DNA of 64,000 nt. Source: Carboxylicivirga mesophila (GTDB lineage: Bacteria > Bacteroidota > Bacteroidia > Bacteroidales > Marinilabiliaceae). Positions 16,487 through 25,443 of the stretch are shown here, piece by piece; positions within the stretch are counted from its first letter, which is position 1; every line of letters starts with the position of its first letter. The translations under genes were made by a program, and so were the position numbers. The notes under the pieces were generated by a model. That model was given only the letters and a program-made list of their open reading frames with translations, did not search any database and was not told where the DNA came from. The stretch is taken from positions 62,001-126,000 of the forward strand of contig NZ_JAGUCN010000016.1 of NCBI RefSeq assembly GCF_018271975.1. Reading direction: 5' to 3'.

Positions 16487-17239
16487 ATGAAGAAGCCTCT
16501 TATTAGCATTATTACAATAGTTTATAATGGTATTGATACGCTTCAGAAGACGATCAACAGCATTGCGTGTCAGGACTATGAGAACATCGAATATATTGTT
16601 GTTGATGGCTGCTCCAATGATGGAACTATTAATTTAATTAAAGCTAATCAAACGATTATATCAAAGTGGGTTGCTGAGCCTGATGATGGCCTGTATGATG
16701 CCATGAATAAAGGGCTGACGATGGCCACCGGAGATTATGTCTGGTTTATAAATTCGGGTGATGAGATATACGATAAGCATACGGTAAGTCAGTTAGTTGA
16801 TGGGTTTGGAAGTGTATTCCCGGATGTTGTCTATGGTGATACGGTGATGATTGATGCTGAAGGAAATGAGATTGGCGAGCGTCGGCTTAAACCGCCCGTA
16901 AAACTCACTTGGGAAGATTTCCGTAATGGGATGTTGGTCAGTCATCAATCCATTTTGGTATCAACAAAAATAGCTGCTAAATACAATACAAAGTATCGGT
17001 TTTCAGCTGATTATGAGTGGTGCCTGAAAGCGCTGAAGGCTGCCAATTCAGTACATAATTCTAATCAAATCCTTTCGCGTTTTCTGGATGGTGGGTTAAC
17101 CAAGCAAAACATTGTGCCAGGTTTAAAAGAACGATTCGACATTATGCGGCGATATTTTGGACTATTACCAACCGTAATAAGGCATATTCCCATCGGACTG
17201 CGTTTTTTAAAATATGTTGCCTTAAACAGGCGTTTCTAG
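16487..17239 (+). CDS. GT2 glycosyltransferase (WcaE-like)
   Basis: A 250-residue GT-A fold enzyme. The nucleotide-sugar site is shown by SIITIVYNGIDTLQKTINSI, then YIVVDGCSNDGT and PDDGLYDAMNKGLTMATGDY, and the acceptor side by WFINSGDEIYD. This layout matches WcaE-type transferases of exopolysaccharide clusters. The ATG at 16487 follows the GT4 stop by six bases, so the pair is one operon. No polymerase or flippase is close; the polysaccharide genes at 48.5-53.6 kb are a separate locus. It converges on the DAHP synthase gene with a 27-bp gap. Confidence 0.9.
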   Translation: MKKPLISIITIVYNGIDTLQKTINSIACQDYENIEYIVVDGCSNDGTINLIKANQTIISKWVAEPDDGLYDAMNKGLTMATGDYVWFINSGDEIYDKHTVSQLVDGFGSVFPDVVYGDTVMIDAEGNEIGERRLKPPVKLTWEDFRNGMLVSHQSILVSTKIAAKYNTKYRFSADYEWCLKALKAANSVHNSNQILSRFLDGGLTKQNIVPGLKERFDIMRRYFGLLPTVIRHIPIGLRFLKYVALNRRF

Positions 17240-17266
17240 CTGTATTTCCAATCAGGAGAGAAAAGA

Positions 17267-18307
17267 CTAGATTGTATTCGCTAATTCCTTCAGTAGATCT
17301 TCCGTTTCGTCCCAACCAATGCACTCATCGGTGATGGAAACACCATATTGTAATTCAGAAGTATTTGATAGTTTCTGACAGCCAAAATGTAGATTGCTTT
17401 CAATCATTACGCCCATAATGGATTTATTACCGGCTTTGATTTGCCCTGCGATATCTTTTGCTACTCTGGCCTGGTTGACAGCTTTTTTACCGCTGTTTGC
17501 ATGGCTGCAGTCTACCATTATTCTGGGCTCAAGTCCGGCTGCTTTCAGTTTTTGCTCGTATTCGGCAATGTGTTTGGCTGAATAATTAGGAGTTTTCCCA
17601 CCTCTTAAAATGATGTGGGAGTTAGGGTTACCTTTTGTCTTTACAACCGCTACTTTACCTTCTGGATTAATGCTGACAAAGTTGTGTGGTGCTGCCACCG
17701 ATTCCCGCGCGTTAATGGCGATATCTATGCTGCCATTGGTGCCATTTTTAAAGCCAACAGCTGATGATAAACCACTAGCCATGTTACGGTGACTTTGTGA
17801 CTCTGTTGTGCGTGCGCCTATTGCCGTCCATGAGAATAAATCCTGGATGTATTGAGGCGTCACAATATCTAAAGCTTCGCCGGCTGCAGGCAGGCCAAGT
17901 TCTGCTACATATAAAAGCAGTTCGCGGGCCATTTTCAATCCGTCTTCCACCTGGCAACTATCGTCAAGGTGCGGATCGTTAATCAAACCTTGCCAGCCTA
18001 CCGTTGTGCGGGGTTTTTCAAAATACACGCGCATCACCAGGTAAAGCTTTTCACTTAATTTGTCTGCCAGCTTTTTTAAGCGACGGGCATATTCTTTGGC
18101 TGCATCAATATCATGAATAGAGCAGGGGCCAACTACTACAAGCAGGCGATGGTCTTTGCGGTGAAGAATCCGCTTTACGGTATTTTGTCCGTCTAATATG
18201 GTTTTGGTGGTAAGGTCGGTGAGAGGATATAGTTGCTTCAGTTTATCAGGTGTGATAATCTGTTCTTCGGCAATTATATTCAGGTTTTCGATACGTAAGT
18301 CAGTCAT
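17267..18307 (-). CDS. 3-deoxy-7-phosphoheptulonate synthase (AroG/F/H type)
   Basis: A 346-residue class I-alpha DAHP synthase, the first enzyme of the shikimate pathway, condensing phosphoenolpyruvate with erythrose 4-phosphate. Visible motifs: VVVGPCSIHD, LYLVMRVYFEKPRTTVGWQG, the metal-binding Cys in GPCSIHD, ESQSHRNMASGLSSAVGFKNGT and DCSHANSGK. The N-terminal extension (about 1-45) is the part that carries aromatic-amino-acid feedback control in this subclass. Many Bacteroidota instead use a DAHP synthase fused to chorismate mutase; this copy is not fused. It is alone rather than in an aro operon. A -7 box lies 21 bp upstream, implying a very short leader. Confidence 0.95.
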   Translation of the reverse strand: MTDLRIENLNIIAEEQIITPDKLKQLYPLTDLTTKTILDGQNTVKRILHRKDHRLLVVVGPCSIHDIDAAKEYARRLKKLADKLSEKLYLVMRVYFEKPRTTVGWQGLINDPHLDDSCQVEDGLKMARELLLYVAELGLPAAGEALDIVTPQYIQDLFSWTAIGARTTESQSHRNMASGLSSAVGFKNGTNGSIDIAINARESVAAPHNFVSINPEGKVAVVKTKGNPNSHIILRGGKTPNYSAKHIAEYEQKLKAAGLEPRIMVDCSHANSGKKAVNQARVAKDIAGQIKAGNKSIMGVMIESNLHFGCQKLSNTSELQYGVSITDECIGWDETEDLLKELANTI

Positions 18308-18327
18308 AATAGCAATGTATTGGAAAG

Positions 18328-18335
18328 CAAAGGTA
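18328..18335 (-). promoter_or_regulatory. -7 box before the DAHP synthase gene
   Basis: TACCTTTG on the minus strand (18335 to 18328) is an exact consensus match ending 20 bp before the ATG, so transcription would start only about 15 bases before the start codon. Confidence 0.5.
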
Positions 18336-18393
18336 ATACAGTTACTTAGAATTATGAAACTGAAGGGCCTGCAGATTGTTTGGTAGCGGATAT

Positions 18394-18420
18394 AAAAAAA
18401 CCGCAGTATGCACCGCGGTT
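18394..18420 (-). terminator. Intrinsic terminator after ilvE
   Basis: On the minus strand, AACCGC (18420-18415) and GCGGTT (18404-18399) form a stem with a ten-base loop followed by seven T residues. It lies just beyond the ilvE stop codon at 18443. Confidence 0.82.
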
Positions 18421-18442
18421 CTTATAGATGTTTAAAAATAGC

Positions 18443-19462
18443 TTATTCAACAACTGTTACCCAGTTATGCGTATCTGGCTCATCGCCATATTGTATAGCT
18501 CGCAACTTGTTGTATAATTTTTCTGAAATAACACCCGGCTTGCCATCTTTGCTAAACACATATGAATGGCCTGTTTCAACATCATCAATTTTACCAATTG
18601 GGCTGATAACTGCAGCTGTACCACATGCACCTGCTTCTTCGAAAGTTGATAGTTCTTCCAATGGAACCTGACGACGTTCTACGGTCATGCCCATGTCTTC
18701 TGCCAACTGGCAAAGGCTCATGTTGGTAATTGACGGCAGGATGGATTCTGACTTTGGCGTCACATAAGTATTGTTTTTAATGCCAAAGAAGTTGGCTGGT
18801 CCACACTCGTCAATGTATTTCTTTTCTTTGCTATCAAGGAACAAAACGGCCGAATAACCATTCTCATGGGCCTCATGACCGGCTCGTAAACTGGCAGCGT
18901 AGTTACCACCCACTTTAATGTTTCCTGTGCCCAGTGGTGCAGCACGGTCGTACTTGCGCGAAATCATCATGTTGGTCGGTTTAAAGCCGGCCTTGAAGTA
19001 TGGACCAACAGGCATTACAAATACCATGAATAAATATTCATCGGTTGGTGCTACACCAATTTTGGCTCCTGTACCAACCAATAATGGGCGAATATATAAT
19101 GATGCGCCTGATTCGTATGGTGGAACAAATCGTTTGTTTAGCTCAACCGCTTTCAGTACTGCATTAACAAATATATCTTCAGGAATTGGAGCCATCATGG
19201 TACCAACGGCAGAGTTGTACATACGTTTGGCATTCTCTTCAATGCGGAACAGGCGTGTGTTGCCATCTTTCCCTTTAAAGGCTTTCAATCCTTCAAATGC
19301 TTCCTGTCCGTAGTGTAAACCAGTGGCTGCCATGTGAATGCTTACCTGATCAGAAGAGTGTACTTCCAGTTCGCCCCATTTGCCATCGCGGTAGTAGCAT
19401 CTTACGTTGTAATCTGTCTTCATGTAGCTGAAAGACAAGTCGCTCCAATTGATATCGTTCAT
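18443..19462 (-). CDS. ilvE: Branched-chain amino-acid aminotransferase
   Basis: A 339-residue fold-type IV PLP enzyme that interconverts Leu, Ile and Val with their 2-oxo acids. Motifs: LHYGQEAFEGLKAFKG, the PLP lysine K183 in GTGNIKVGGNYAAS, EYLFMVFVMPVGPYF, and the conserved VLFLDSKEKKYIDECGPANF. Length and motif order match the longer BCAT type (IlvE/BcaT type II) found in Bacteroidota. It is transcribed alone, with a near-consensus box TACCTTTA at 19514-19507 and its own terminator. No other ilv or leu genes are present. The start at 19462 gives the normal N-terminus. Confidence 0.96.
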   Translation of the reverse strand: MNDINWSDLSFSYMKTDYNVRCYYRDGKWGELEVHSSDQVSIHMAATGLHYGQEAFEGLKAFKGKDGNTRLFRIEENAKRMYNSAVGTMMAPIPEDIFVNAVLKAVELNKRFVPPYESGASLYIRPLLVGTGAKIGVAPTDEYLFMVFVMPVGPYFKAGFKPTNMMISRKYDRAAPLGTGNIKVGGNYAASLRAGHEAHENGYSAVLFLDSKEKKYIDECGPANFFGIKNNTYVTPKSESILPSITNMSLCQLAEDMGMTVERRQVPLEELSTFEEAGACGTAAVISPIGKIDDVETGHSYVFSKDGKPGVISEKLYNKLRAIQYGDEPDTHNWVTVVE

Positions 19463-19573
19463 TTCGGTATGATTTAGTACTTGTGTTATTTTATATTTAA
19501 GGATGGTAAAGGTACAATATTCAACTTATAATTTAAATGATAAAAGGCATCTGTTGTAACTATTGTGATGTCA

Positions 19574-20338
19574 CTATCTGAAAAACAAAAAGATAGCCGA
19601 TAACAATGTGATAGTGTATATGAAATAGCGGTATGGTTTCTCGGGAATATATCCAACAATTTTTTTACCAACGAAGGTGCCGGTTATTAATACCGGAATC
19701 ATAATCAGGTTGAGGTGAAGTGTTTGCCAGTTAATGGTTTGCCAGCTAACAATATGAAAAGGTACTTTGAATGAATTAAGCAGCAGATAGAACCAGGCGC
19801 CTGTACCAATATATGCGGCTTTGGGTAAACGCATTGATAGTAGGTACAAATTAAAAATTGGGCCGGCAGCGTTGCCAATCATGGTGGCAAAGCCACCGGA
19901 CAAGCCCAGTCCGTTTGAAAAGATTTTTGATTTAGATATGTTTACTTTTCCCTTGAATTCGTTGTAAAGGAGTAGGCCAACACACACCAGGATGGCTGTG
20001 CCCATGGTTTGTTTAAATTGGGCATCGCTAATTTTCGATCCTACAAAAACAGCTATTATTATGCCGATAACAGCCGGCGGGATAAGTTTTAAAATCAGTT
20101 TGATATTTGCACTCTTGTAAAAGAAACGAAGCGCCATTAGATCGCCGGCCAGCAAGCAGGGTAAAATGATGCCTACCGATGCTTTGCCGCCATAGAAATG
20201 CGCAAATAATGGAATAACAAACATGGACAGGCCCTTAAGTCCGGCTTTTGAAGCGCCAATGAAAAATGCTGCCAGAATGGTAATGCTCCAGGTGGTCCAG
20301 TCGCTATTTAATGGATTGATGATTTCGTGTATCGACAT
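19574..20338 (-). CDS. TSUP-family transporter (TauE/SafE type)
   Basis: A 254-residue inner-membrane protein with about eight hydrophobic helices in two repeats. The N-terminal repeat opens with AAFFIGASKAGLKGLSMFVIP, and the second repeat contains LGLSGGFATMIGNAAGP, the glycine-rich signature of the family. Members export or import sulfite, sulfoacetate and other small anions; the substrate cannot be read from sequence. Its start overlaps the end of the TatD gene by 35 bp, so the two are translated from one transcript. cysH at 41545 is the only sulfur gene seen and is far away. Confidence 0.88.
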   Translation of the reverse strand: MSIHEIINPLNSDWTTWSITILAAFFIGASKAGLKGLSMFVIPLFAHFYGGKASVGIILPCLLAGDLMALRFFYKSANIKLILKLIPPAVIGIIIAVFVGSKISDAQFKQTMGTAILVCVGLLLYNEFKGKVNISKSKIFSNGLGLSGGFATMIGNAAGPIFNLYLLSMRLPKAAYIGTGAWFYLLLNSFKVPFHIVSWQTINWQTLHLNLIMIPVLITGTFVGKKIVGYIPEKPYRYFIYTITLLSAIFLFFR

Positions 20339-20978
20339 TGAATAAGTGCTTAAAATTATCCTGAATAATTTCTTGTAATTGAATTAATTCAAGATTTAAT
20401 ACATGTGAAGCTTTTTCATAAATGGATTCAATGCAAAGCTGAGGATTGTCATCTGTCTCCAAAAATAGTCGATTGTGTGGAATAAATGGCAAGGATTGGG
20501 ACACCTTTGAGTGCTTTTTTAATAGTGATGCGCCAACAGAAAAGTAAAAACCATGTTTCAGGGCTTGTTCCATTGTTTCTTTTGAAGCATTAAAGCCATG
20601 AAATATCCAGGCTTGCGCCGGGCAGATATCTTTTCTGATCTTAATGATTTCGGAATAGGCTTTTACGCAATGGATAATAAGGGGTAAGCGCAAGTGTTCC
20701 GATAGTTCAATTTGTGCAATAAATACCTCTTTCTGTATTGATAAATCAGGACCTCTGAGTTTATCTAATCCACATTCGCCAATAGCCAGCAGGTTTTCGT
20801 GTGGCTTAATTCTGTTCAGTAGTTCTTTCGATGATTGATTGATGTGCCACGGATGCAGGCCTGTGGAGTGTAAGAGGGTTGACTCCTGTTTGTGGTATAT
20901 TGAAGAAGCATCCATATTAACCACTTCTTTAATATGGATGCTTTTAGTTGGGTGATGCGTATGTATGTTAATATACAT
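20304..20978 (-). CDS. TatD-family metal-dependent hydrolase
   Basis: A 224-residue TIM-barrel enzyme, somewhat short for TatD (about 260). Metal ligands are in place: HTH at residues 6-8, Glu in GECGLD, His in IHCVKAY, His in FHGFN and Asp in ETDDNP. TatD proteins are Mg-dependent DNases or exonucleases, and the divergent Bacteroidota versions are often left uncharacterised. The N-terminal region between HTHHP and the HSTGLHPW segment is compact. It is co-transcribed with the overlapping TSUP transporter gene; no functional link is known. The starting ATG at 20978 gives the standard barrel start. Confidence 0.85.
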   Translation of the reverse strand: MYINIHTHHPTKSIHIKEVVNMDASSIYHKQESTLLHSTGLHPWHINQSSKELLNRIKPHENLLAIGECGLDKLRGPDLSIQKEVFIAQIELSEHLRLPLIIHCVKAYSEIIKIRKDICPAQAWIFHGFNASKETMEQALKHGFYFSVGASLLKKHSKVSQSLPFIPHNRLFLETDDNPQLCIESIYEKASHVLNLELIQLQEIIQDNFKHLFNVDTRNHQSIK

Positions 20979-21002
20979 TCTTTGTTATTGCCATACTTAC
21001 CG

Positions 21003-21665
21003 TTAATAGATTCTGTATCTTGATGATGTGTCGCATTCGGCAGCTAATAAATTAACTTTGTGTAAGGTTACATCTGCTTTATCTTTAGCCGTAAGCTTTA
21101 CGCGTTCTATTGGCTTGTTGACAATTAAAGTTGCACCGCTTATCTGTGCATCAAGTTCTTGTATTTGTTTCGAAGATACAATAGTTCTTGATTTTTCATG
21201 TGAAGTAAGTTGCACGAAATTGATGGCGCTACTTCTCTGTATCTGAAATTGACCCTGTTGAAGATTGGTTATCTGAATGCTATCTTGTTGTATATCAATA
21301 TTAACCGAGCCGCCATTGTTGATGATGGTATTGATGTTGCTGACATTTATGTTATAACTCAATCTTGATTTGCTTGATGCTGATGACTTTAAAATCAGGG
21401 TGTCAGCAACAATTTCAAACGGTTTGCCAACAGCTGAGTCTTTTTCATAGGTGTATTGCAACTTGCCAATGGAATCCGTTCTCAAATTAACACTGTTTCC
21501 TGACTGAATTAAAACTACGTGAATGTTGCTTAACGCAGACTCTATGGTTTCGAGCTGCTCATTGCTGTTAAAATGGTTTGGTCTTTCAATAGTTATCATA
21601 AATGAGAGAAGAAATGCTATCACAACCGACAGAAAGCTGATTAGAATTATCTTACTTGTTTTCAT
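21003..21665 (-). CDS. Membrane-anchored beta-rich protein of the ABC/GntR operon
   Basis: A 220-residue protein with one N-terminal transmembrane segment (IILISFLSVVIAFLLSFMI) and an exported domain made of short alternating strands (SVNIDIQQDSIQITNLQQGQ). The pattern recalls the DUF2807/DUF4097 head-domain beta-helix proteins, but similarity is too weak to name a family. It is the last gene of an operon ABC ATPase, permease, GntR regulator, this protein; its ATG overlaps the regulator end by 14 bp. It may sense or deliver the state of the exporter at the membrane surface; this is inference from context only. Confidence 0.65.
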   Translation of the reverse strand: MKTSKIILISFLSVVIAFLLSFMITIERPNHFNSNEQLETIESALSNIHVVLIQSGNSVNLRTDSIGKLQYTYEKDSAVGKPFEIVADTLILKSSASSKSRLSYNINVSNINTIINNGGSVNIDIQQDSIQITNLQQGQFQIQRSSAINFVQLTSHEKSRTIVSSKQIQELDAQISGATLIVNKPIERVKLTAKDKADVTLHKVNLLAAECDTSSRYRIY

Positions 21666-22032
21666 CTTCGTTCTCTTTAAGTTGGTTAAACAAAGGCTCT
21701 AATTCAGTCTTAGTAATGCGCAGTAATTTAACCTGCTGTATGAAGGTAGGAAGTATTTCTTTTGTGAATTCTTCTTTGCGAAATTCTCTGATTGTATCCG
21801 GTGCATTTTCGGTTACAAAATACCCAATGCCTCTTCGGTTTTCCACAATGTTGCTATGTTGTAATTCTAAAAATGTTCTCATAATAGTGTTTTGGTTAAC
21901 GCCTAGTTGCGTGGCCAGTTGTCTAACTGATTGTACTTTATCTCCGGGCGCATAGTCTCCCGACAAAATGCGCTCACATATATTGTCGGCTATCTGTTGA
22001 AAGATGCCTTTGTTGTTCTTAAACTCCATCAT
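21652..22032 (-). CDS. GntR-family regulator, YtrA subfamily
   Basis: A 126-residue repressor type. The N-terminal winged helix is complete (IFQQIADNICERILSGDYAP, VQSVRQLATQLGVNQNTIMR, RRGIGYFVT), and the short C-terminal helical tail of about 45 residues is the mark of the YtrA subfamily, which has no large effector domain. YtrA genes normally sit in and control ABC transporter operons, as here. Its ATG overlaps the permease stop in an ATGA junction. The operon promoter at 23668-23697 and the nearby TAGTG/CACTA element are the likely target. Confidence 0.93.
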   Translation of the reverse strand: MMEFKNNKGIFQQIADNICERILSGDYAPGDKVQSVRQLATQLGVNQNTIMRTFLELQHSNIVENRRGIGYFVTENAPDTIREFRKEEFTKEILPTFIQQVKLLRITKTELEPLFNQLKENEDENK

Positions 22033-22805
22033 GCTATCTCTTTTTCTTTCACCCTATAAAAGGCATAAGCCAATGTGGTGAGTAATAATGCTATTTCAAC
22101 TCCTATCAGGTAGTACACGGTTGTTTCGTTATTCTCAAATACTGCAAACCATGGCATTCTGCCATTCTTGTAAATTTCAACCCATCCTATTATGATGTAG
22201 AAATAAAAAATAATGATGCTGGCAACAGCACCTAGTATCAGCAGGGTTTTGATCAATGGCTGTTTTCGAAAAACTGTTGCACCGGTAAACAATACTGATT
22301 GGTGTATCAGTCCTGTAAGTAGGATGCTTACAATTGCAAAAAACAGGTCGTCGTGATCTATTTGGCTAAAAATGGCCCAAAGCCTAAACCCTTCAATGTT
22401 AGATTGTGGAAAATACCATAAGGCTAATTCCGTTGCCAGGTGCGAGCTGATGTAGAAAATTACGGGTAGCACAATCCATGGTGCAATAATTCTAATGATG
22501 AGGTTTAAAGTAAATTTCTCAGTAACAGAACAGGGTAAAAGCAAGAAGTCAAACGTTTTCTCCTTACTCCTAAAGGCCGGAAATGCATATGCGGCAAATG
22601 GCAGGGCAATGGCTGAATTAAGTATGATAAAAAACGGTAGCCATTCCATCCTAGCAATATAGGCATTGTTGAAAGTAAATATTAATAAAATAAGCGTGTA
22701 GCCAATAAAGATAGAAGTCAATGCCAATGCCAGAGTTTTACCTGCGAGTTGGTATTGCTGTTTTAGTAGCTTGCCAAATCTGTTAATATTAAACGTGTTA
22801 TTCAT
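22029..22805 (-). CDS. ABC transporter permease-like membrane protein
   Basis: A 258-residue protein with about six hydrophobic segments (for example TLALALTSIFIGYTLILLIF and LPFFIILNSAIALPFAAYAF) in the layout of ABC-2-type permeases. The loop SKEKTFDFLLLPCSVTEKF after the second helix is characteristic of Bacteroidota and Firmicutes exporters paired with YtrA regulators. It would form the channel for the ATPase encoded immediately upstream (gap 14 bp). Substrate unknown; antimicrobial-peptide or lipid-targeting drug export or sensing is usual for such operons. Confidence 0.85.
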   Translation of the reverse strand: MNNTFNINRFGKLLKQQYQLAGKTLALALTSIFIGYTLILLIFTFNNAYIARMEWLPFFIILNSAIALPFAAYAFPAFRSKEKTFDFLLLPCSVTEKFTLNLIIRIIAPWIVLPVIFYISSHLATELALWYFPQSNIEGFRLWAIFSQIDHDDLFFAIVSILLTGLIHQSVLFTGATVFRKQPLIKTLLILGAVASIIIFYFYIIIGWVEIYKNGRMPWFAVFENNETTVYYLIGVEIALLLTTLAYAFYRVKEKEIA

Positions 22806-22819
22806 GATTAAGGGTTTTC

Positions 22820-23629
22820 TTAGTTAAACTTAACACCATCGTTGATGGCATTAAACAATAGTTCGATGTCCACTTCTGATGTGCTGCCGTTAGCCGCTGT
22901 TACAACTTTATAGCCCATAGGATTAAGTTCGCTGTAAAGGACCTGTTCGGGCAGGTGACTCACAATTTTAAAATCGTATTTCTCAGATAGATCAATGATG
23001 GTGTTGTTAAAAATAATTCGCCCATTATCAACCAATAATATCTTGTCAATCAATGTTTCAACATCCTTTACCTGGTGTGTTGAAATAAGTACTGTTTGAT
23101 CATCTTCCAATGCGCCTGCTACCATCTGTCTGAAGATAGCTTTTGATGGAATATCGAGGCCGTTCGTTGGTTCATCTAAAATAATCACCTGGCACTTAGT
23201 GGATAGAGCAAAGGCTATTCGGAATTTCTTTTTCTGTCCGTGACTCATTTTAGAGAGCACTTTGTTTTGATCTAACTCAAACTGCTTAATCAGATCATTA
23301 AACAAATTGCGGTCGAATCGCGGATAGAAACCTGCGTGCGCCTCAACGTATTTGAATATTTTTACCGTTGGCATTATAAATTCCTCGGGCACAAAGTAAA
23401 TCTGCTCCAGAAATTCTGGAGATCGCTTGATGGGGATTTGACCATTGACAGATATTTCTCCTGAGTTAGGAGTGAGTAATCCGCTAATCAGTTGTAGTAA
23501 AGTGGTTTTTCCCGCGCCGTTCTTCCCTAGCAAACCAATGATTTGACCAGCTCCTTCTTCAAGTGATAGATCCTTGAAGAGTGGAGCTTGTTTTTTGTAA
23601 GCAAAACTTAGGTTATTGATTGTAATCAT
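22820..23629 (-). CDS. ABC transporter ATP-binding protein
   Basis: A 269-residue ATPase subunit. Walker A is GLLGKNGAGKTTLL, the signature loop is KMSHGQKKKFRIAFAL, Walker B is QVIILDEPTNGLD and the switch is STHQVKDVE. The C-terminal 60 residues form a regulatory tail common in ABC-2 exporters. It is the first gene of the operon, behind a well-spaced -33/-7 promoter. Together with the permease it makes a two-subunit exporter. The close linkage to a YtrA regulator suggests induction by a membrane-active compound, but no substrate can be read. Confidence 0.95.
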   Translation of the reverse strand: MITINNLSFAYKKQAPLFKDLSLEEGAGQIIGLLGKNGAGKTTLLQLISGLLTPNSGEISVNGQIPIKRSPEFLEQIYFVPEEFIMPTVKIFKYVEAHAGFYPRFDRNLFNDLIKQFELDQNKVLSKMSHGQKKKFRIAFALSTKCQVIILDEPTNGLDIPSKAIFRQMVAGALEDDQTVLISTHQVKDVETLIDKILLVDNGRIIFNNTIIDLSEKYDFKIVSHLPEQVLYSELNPMGYKVVTAANGSTSEVDIELLFNAINDGVKFN

Positions 23630-23649
23630 TTAGAGTTGTTTTACTGTTA

Positions 23650-23671
23650 TAGTGAAATAGTACACTACAAA
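23650..23671. promoter_or_regulatory. Candidate operator of the YtrA-type regulator
   Basis: TAGTG (23650-23654) and CACTA (23663-23667) form an imperfect palindrome within TAGTGAAATAGTACACTA, located between the promoter -7 box and the first gene of the ABC operon. The segment TAGTGAAATA recurs about 110 bp away (about 23759-23768) in the same divergent region. Binding by the operon's GntR protein is inferred. Confidence 0.4.
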
Positions 23672-23697
23672 TGTAAATGGATTTTTTTAATTTCCAA
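23668..23697 (-). promoter_or_regulatory. Promoter of the ABC/GntR operon
   Basis: On the minus strand, TTG (23697-23695) and TACATTTG (23675-23668) are 19 bp apart, matching the Bacteroidota -33/-7 pattern closely. It lies about 39 bp before the ATPase start codon. Confidence 0.65.
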
Positions 23698-23836
23698 ATG
23701 TTTTAAGTTGTTTTTCTTAGTTTATGAGAATTAGCCATTTAATAGCATTGTGATATTCTAGTGAAATATGTCATTCGGTTTTGCTGGCATTTGACAAATC
23801 ATTATTTTTCACAATTATTAAAAAAATCTACCCACT

Positions 23837-25441
23837 ATGAAACGTCGTGATTTTCTCTTGAGCTCTGTATTAAGCGCAGTCGGAATAAGCCTGTCTGCCT
23901 GTAGTAAACCTGGTCATACCGATCAAGCCAAGCGGGTTCATGCTGAGGATTTTCCACTATCAGATATAAGTGTTGTTGAACTACAGGAAAAGATGAAATC
24001 CGGCGAATTGACATCGGAAGGCATAGTGCAATTGTACCTGAACCGCATTGAGCAGATAGATAAAAAGGGGCCAGGTATTAATGCAGTAGTTGAGATAAAC
24101 CCGGATGCTACCAACATTGCCAGAAAGTTAGATGACGAACGTAAATTAGGGAATATACGTGGTCCTTTACACGGCATACCTGTTTTAATAAAAGAAAATA
24201 TTGATACAGGCGACCAGATGATAACCTCCGCCGGTTCCTTGGCTTTAAACAATCATCGGGCCAAGAAAGATGCGTATATCGTATCAAAGCTCAGGCAGGC
24301 AGGAGCTGTTATTCTAGGTAAAACAAATTTAAGCGAATGGGCCAATTTTCGCTCTACCAACTCAAGCAGCGGGTGGAGCAGCCGAGGTGGTCAAACCCGC
24401 AATCCATACGTACTGGATCGCACGCCATGTGGCTCTTCATCAGGTTCGGCGGTGGCCGTAGCAGCTAACTTGGTACCTTTGGCCGTAGGCACAGAAACGG
24501 ATGGCTCCATTGTATGTCCATCAGGTATTAATGGTGTAGTGGGTATTAAGCCAACAGTTGGTTTGCTGTCACGCTCAGGCATTATTCCAATTTCTGATAG
24601 TCAGGACACAGCAGGGCCAATGGCTTGTTCCGTAAGAGATGCTGCCTTACTTTTAATGGCCATGGTGGGAGAGGATGAGGCGGATGCAGCCACCGCCAAA
24701 CAGCCTGCACAGGCAGGTATCTATCTTAATTTTGATGATAATGTACTGTCGGGTGCGCGCATTGGTTATTTAAGTAAAAGCTCAGTTTTTGATAAGCGGG
24801 TTTCAGATATTATGAATGAAGTGATTAACCTCTTAAAAGAAAAAGGAGCTGATGTGATTGAAGTGGAGTTGGCTGAGGAGGTAAATGAACTGGGGCAGTA
24901 TGAATGGACCTTACTGCTGTGCGAATTCAAAGGTGGCCTGGAGAAGTATCTGAACTCGCATCCTGAATGTGGTTTTAGGTCGTTGGGCGAACTGATAGAG
25001 TTCAATAGAAAGAATGCTAATGATGTGATGTCATGGTTTGATCAAGAGATATTTGAAGCGGCTAATGCAACTAAGGGTTTAGATGATCCCAAATACAAAG
25101 AAGCAAAAGAAAAGTGCCTTGAGCTTTCGCGTGATAAAGGCATTGATAAATTGATGGCAGAGCATAAGCTGGATGCTATTATGGCTCCCACCAATGGGGC
25201 GGCATGGTGTATTGATTATGTGAATGGCGATAACTTTGGTGGTGGTAGCTCGCAGTTAGCAGCTGTTTCGGGCTATCCGAGCATAACGGTGCCGGCCGGC
25301 AATATTAAAGGCTTGCCCATTGGGGTGTCCTTCTTTGGCTTGCCTTATACCGAAAGTCGTTTAATTCAGATAGCTCATTTGTATGAGAAGGTGAGCAAGA
25401 AGCGTTTACGACCTCAATTTATTAATAGCTTGATTCAATAG
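23837..25441 (+). CDS. Lipid-anchored amidase-signature hydrolase
   Basis: A 534-residue amidase-signature enzyme. The N-terminus MKRRDFLLSSVLSAVGISLSAC has a twin-arginine-like motif (KRRDFLLS) and a lipobox with Cys22, so it is probably exported and lipid-anchored. The catalytic triad is visible: Lys119 in PVLIKENIDTG, the cis-Ser in CGSSSGSAV (about 200) and the nucleophile Ser224 in GTETDGSIVCPS. These enzymes hydrolyse carboxamides. It resembles GatA in fold but has no GatB/C partners and carries a signal peptide, so it is not the tRNA amidotransferase. Substrate unknown. dgkA starts two bases after its stop codon. Confidence 0.92.
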   Translation: MKRRDFLLSSVLSAVGISLSACSKPGHTDQAKRVHAEDFPLSDISVVELQEKMKSGELTSEGIVQLYLNRIEQIDKKGPGINAVVEINPDATNIARKLDDERKLGNIRGPLHGIPVLIKENIDTGDQMITSAGSLALNNHRAKKDAYIVSKLRQAGAVILGKTNLSEWANFRSTNSSSGWSSRGGQTRNPYVLDRTPCGSSSGSAVAVAANLVPLAVGTETDGSIVCPSGINGVVGIKPTVGLLSRSGIIPISDSQDTAGPMACSVRDAALLLMAMVGEDEADAATAKQPAQAGIYLNFDDNVLSGARIGYLSKSSVFDKRVSDIMNEVINLLKEKGADVIEVELAEEVNELGQYEWTLLLCEFKGGLEKYLNSHPECGFRSLGELIEFNRKNANDVMSWFDQEIFEAANATKGLDDPKYKEAKEKCLELSRDKGIDKLMAEHKLDAIMAPTNGAAWCIDYVNGDNFGGGSSQLAAVSGYPSITVPAGNIKGLPIGVSFFGLPYTESRLIQIAHLYEKVSKKRLRPQFINSLIQ

Positions 25442-25443
25442 AA

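Noticed and set aside
23837-25441. Amidase as GatA of the tRNA amidotransferase
   Set aside because: It carries a Tat-like lipoprotein signal peptide and has no gatB or gatC neighbours.
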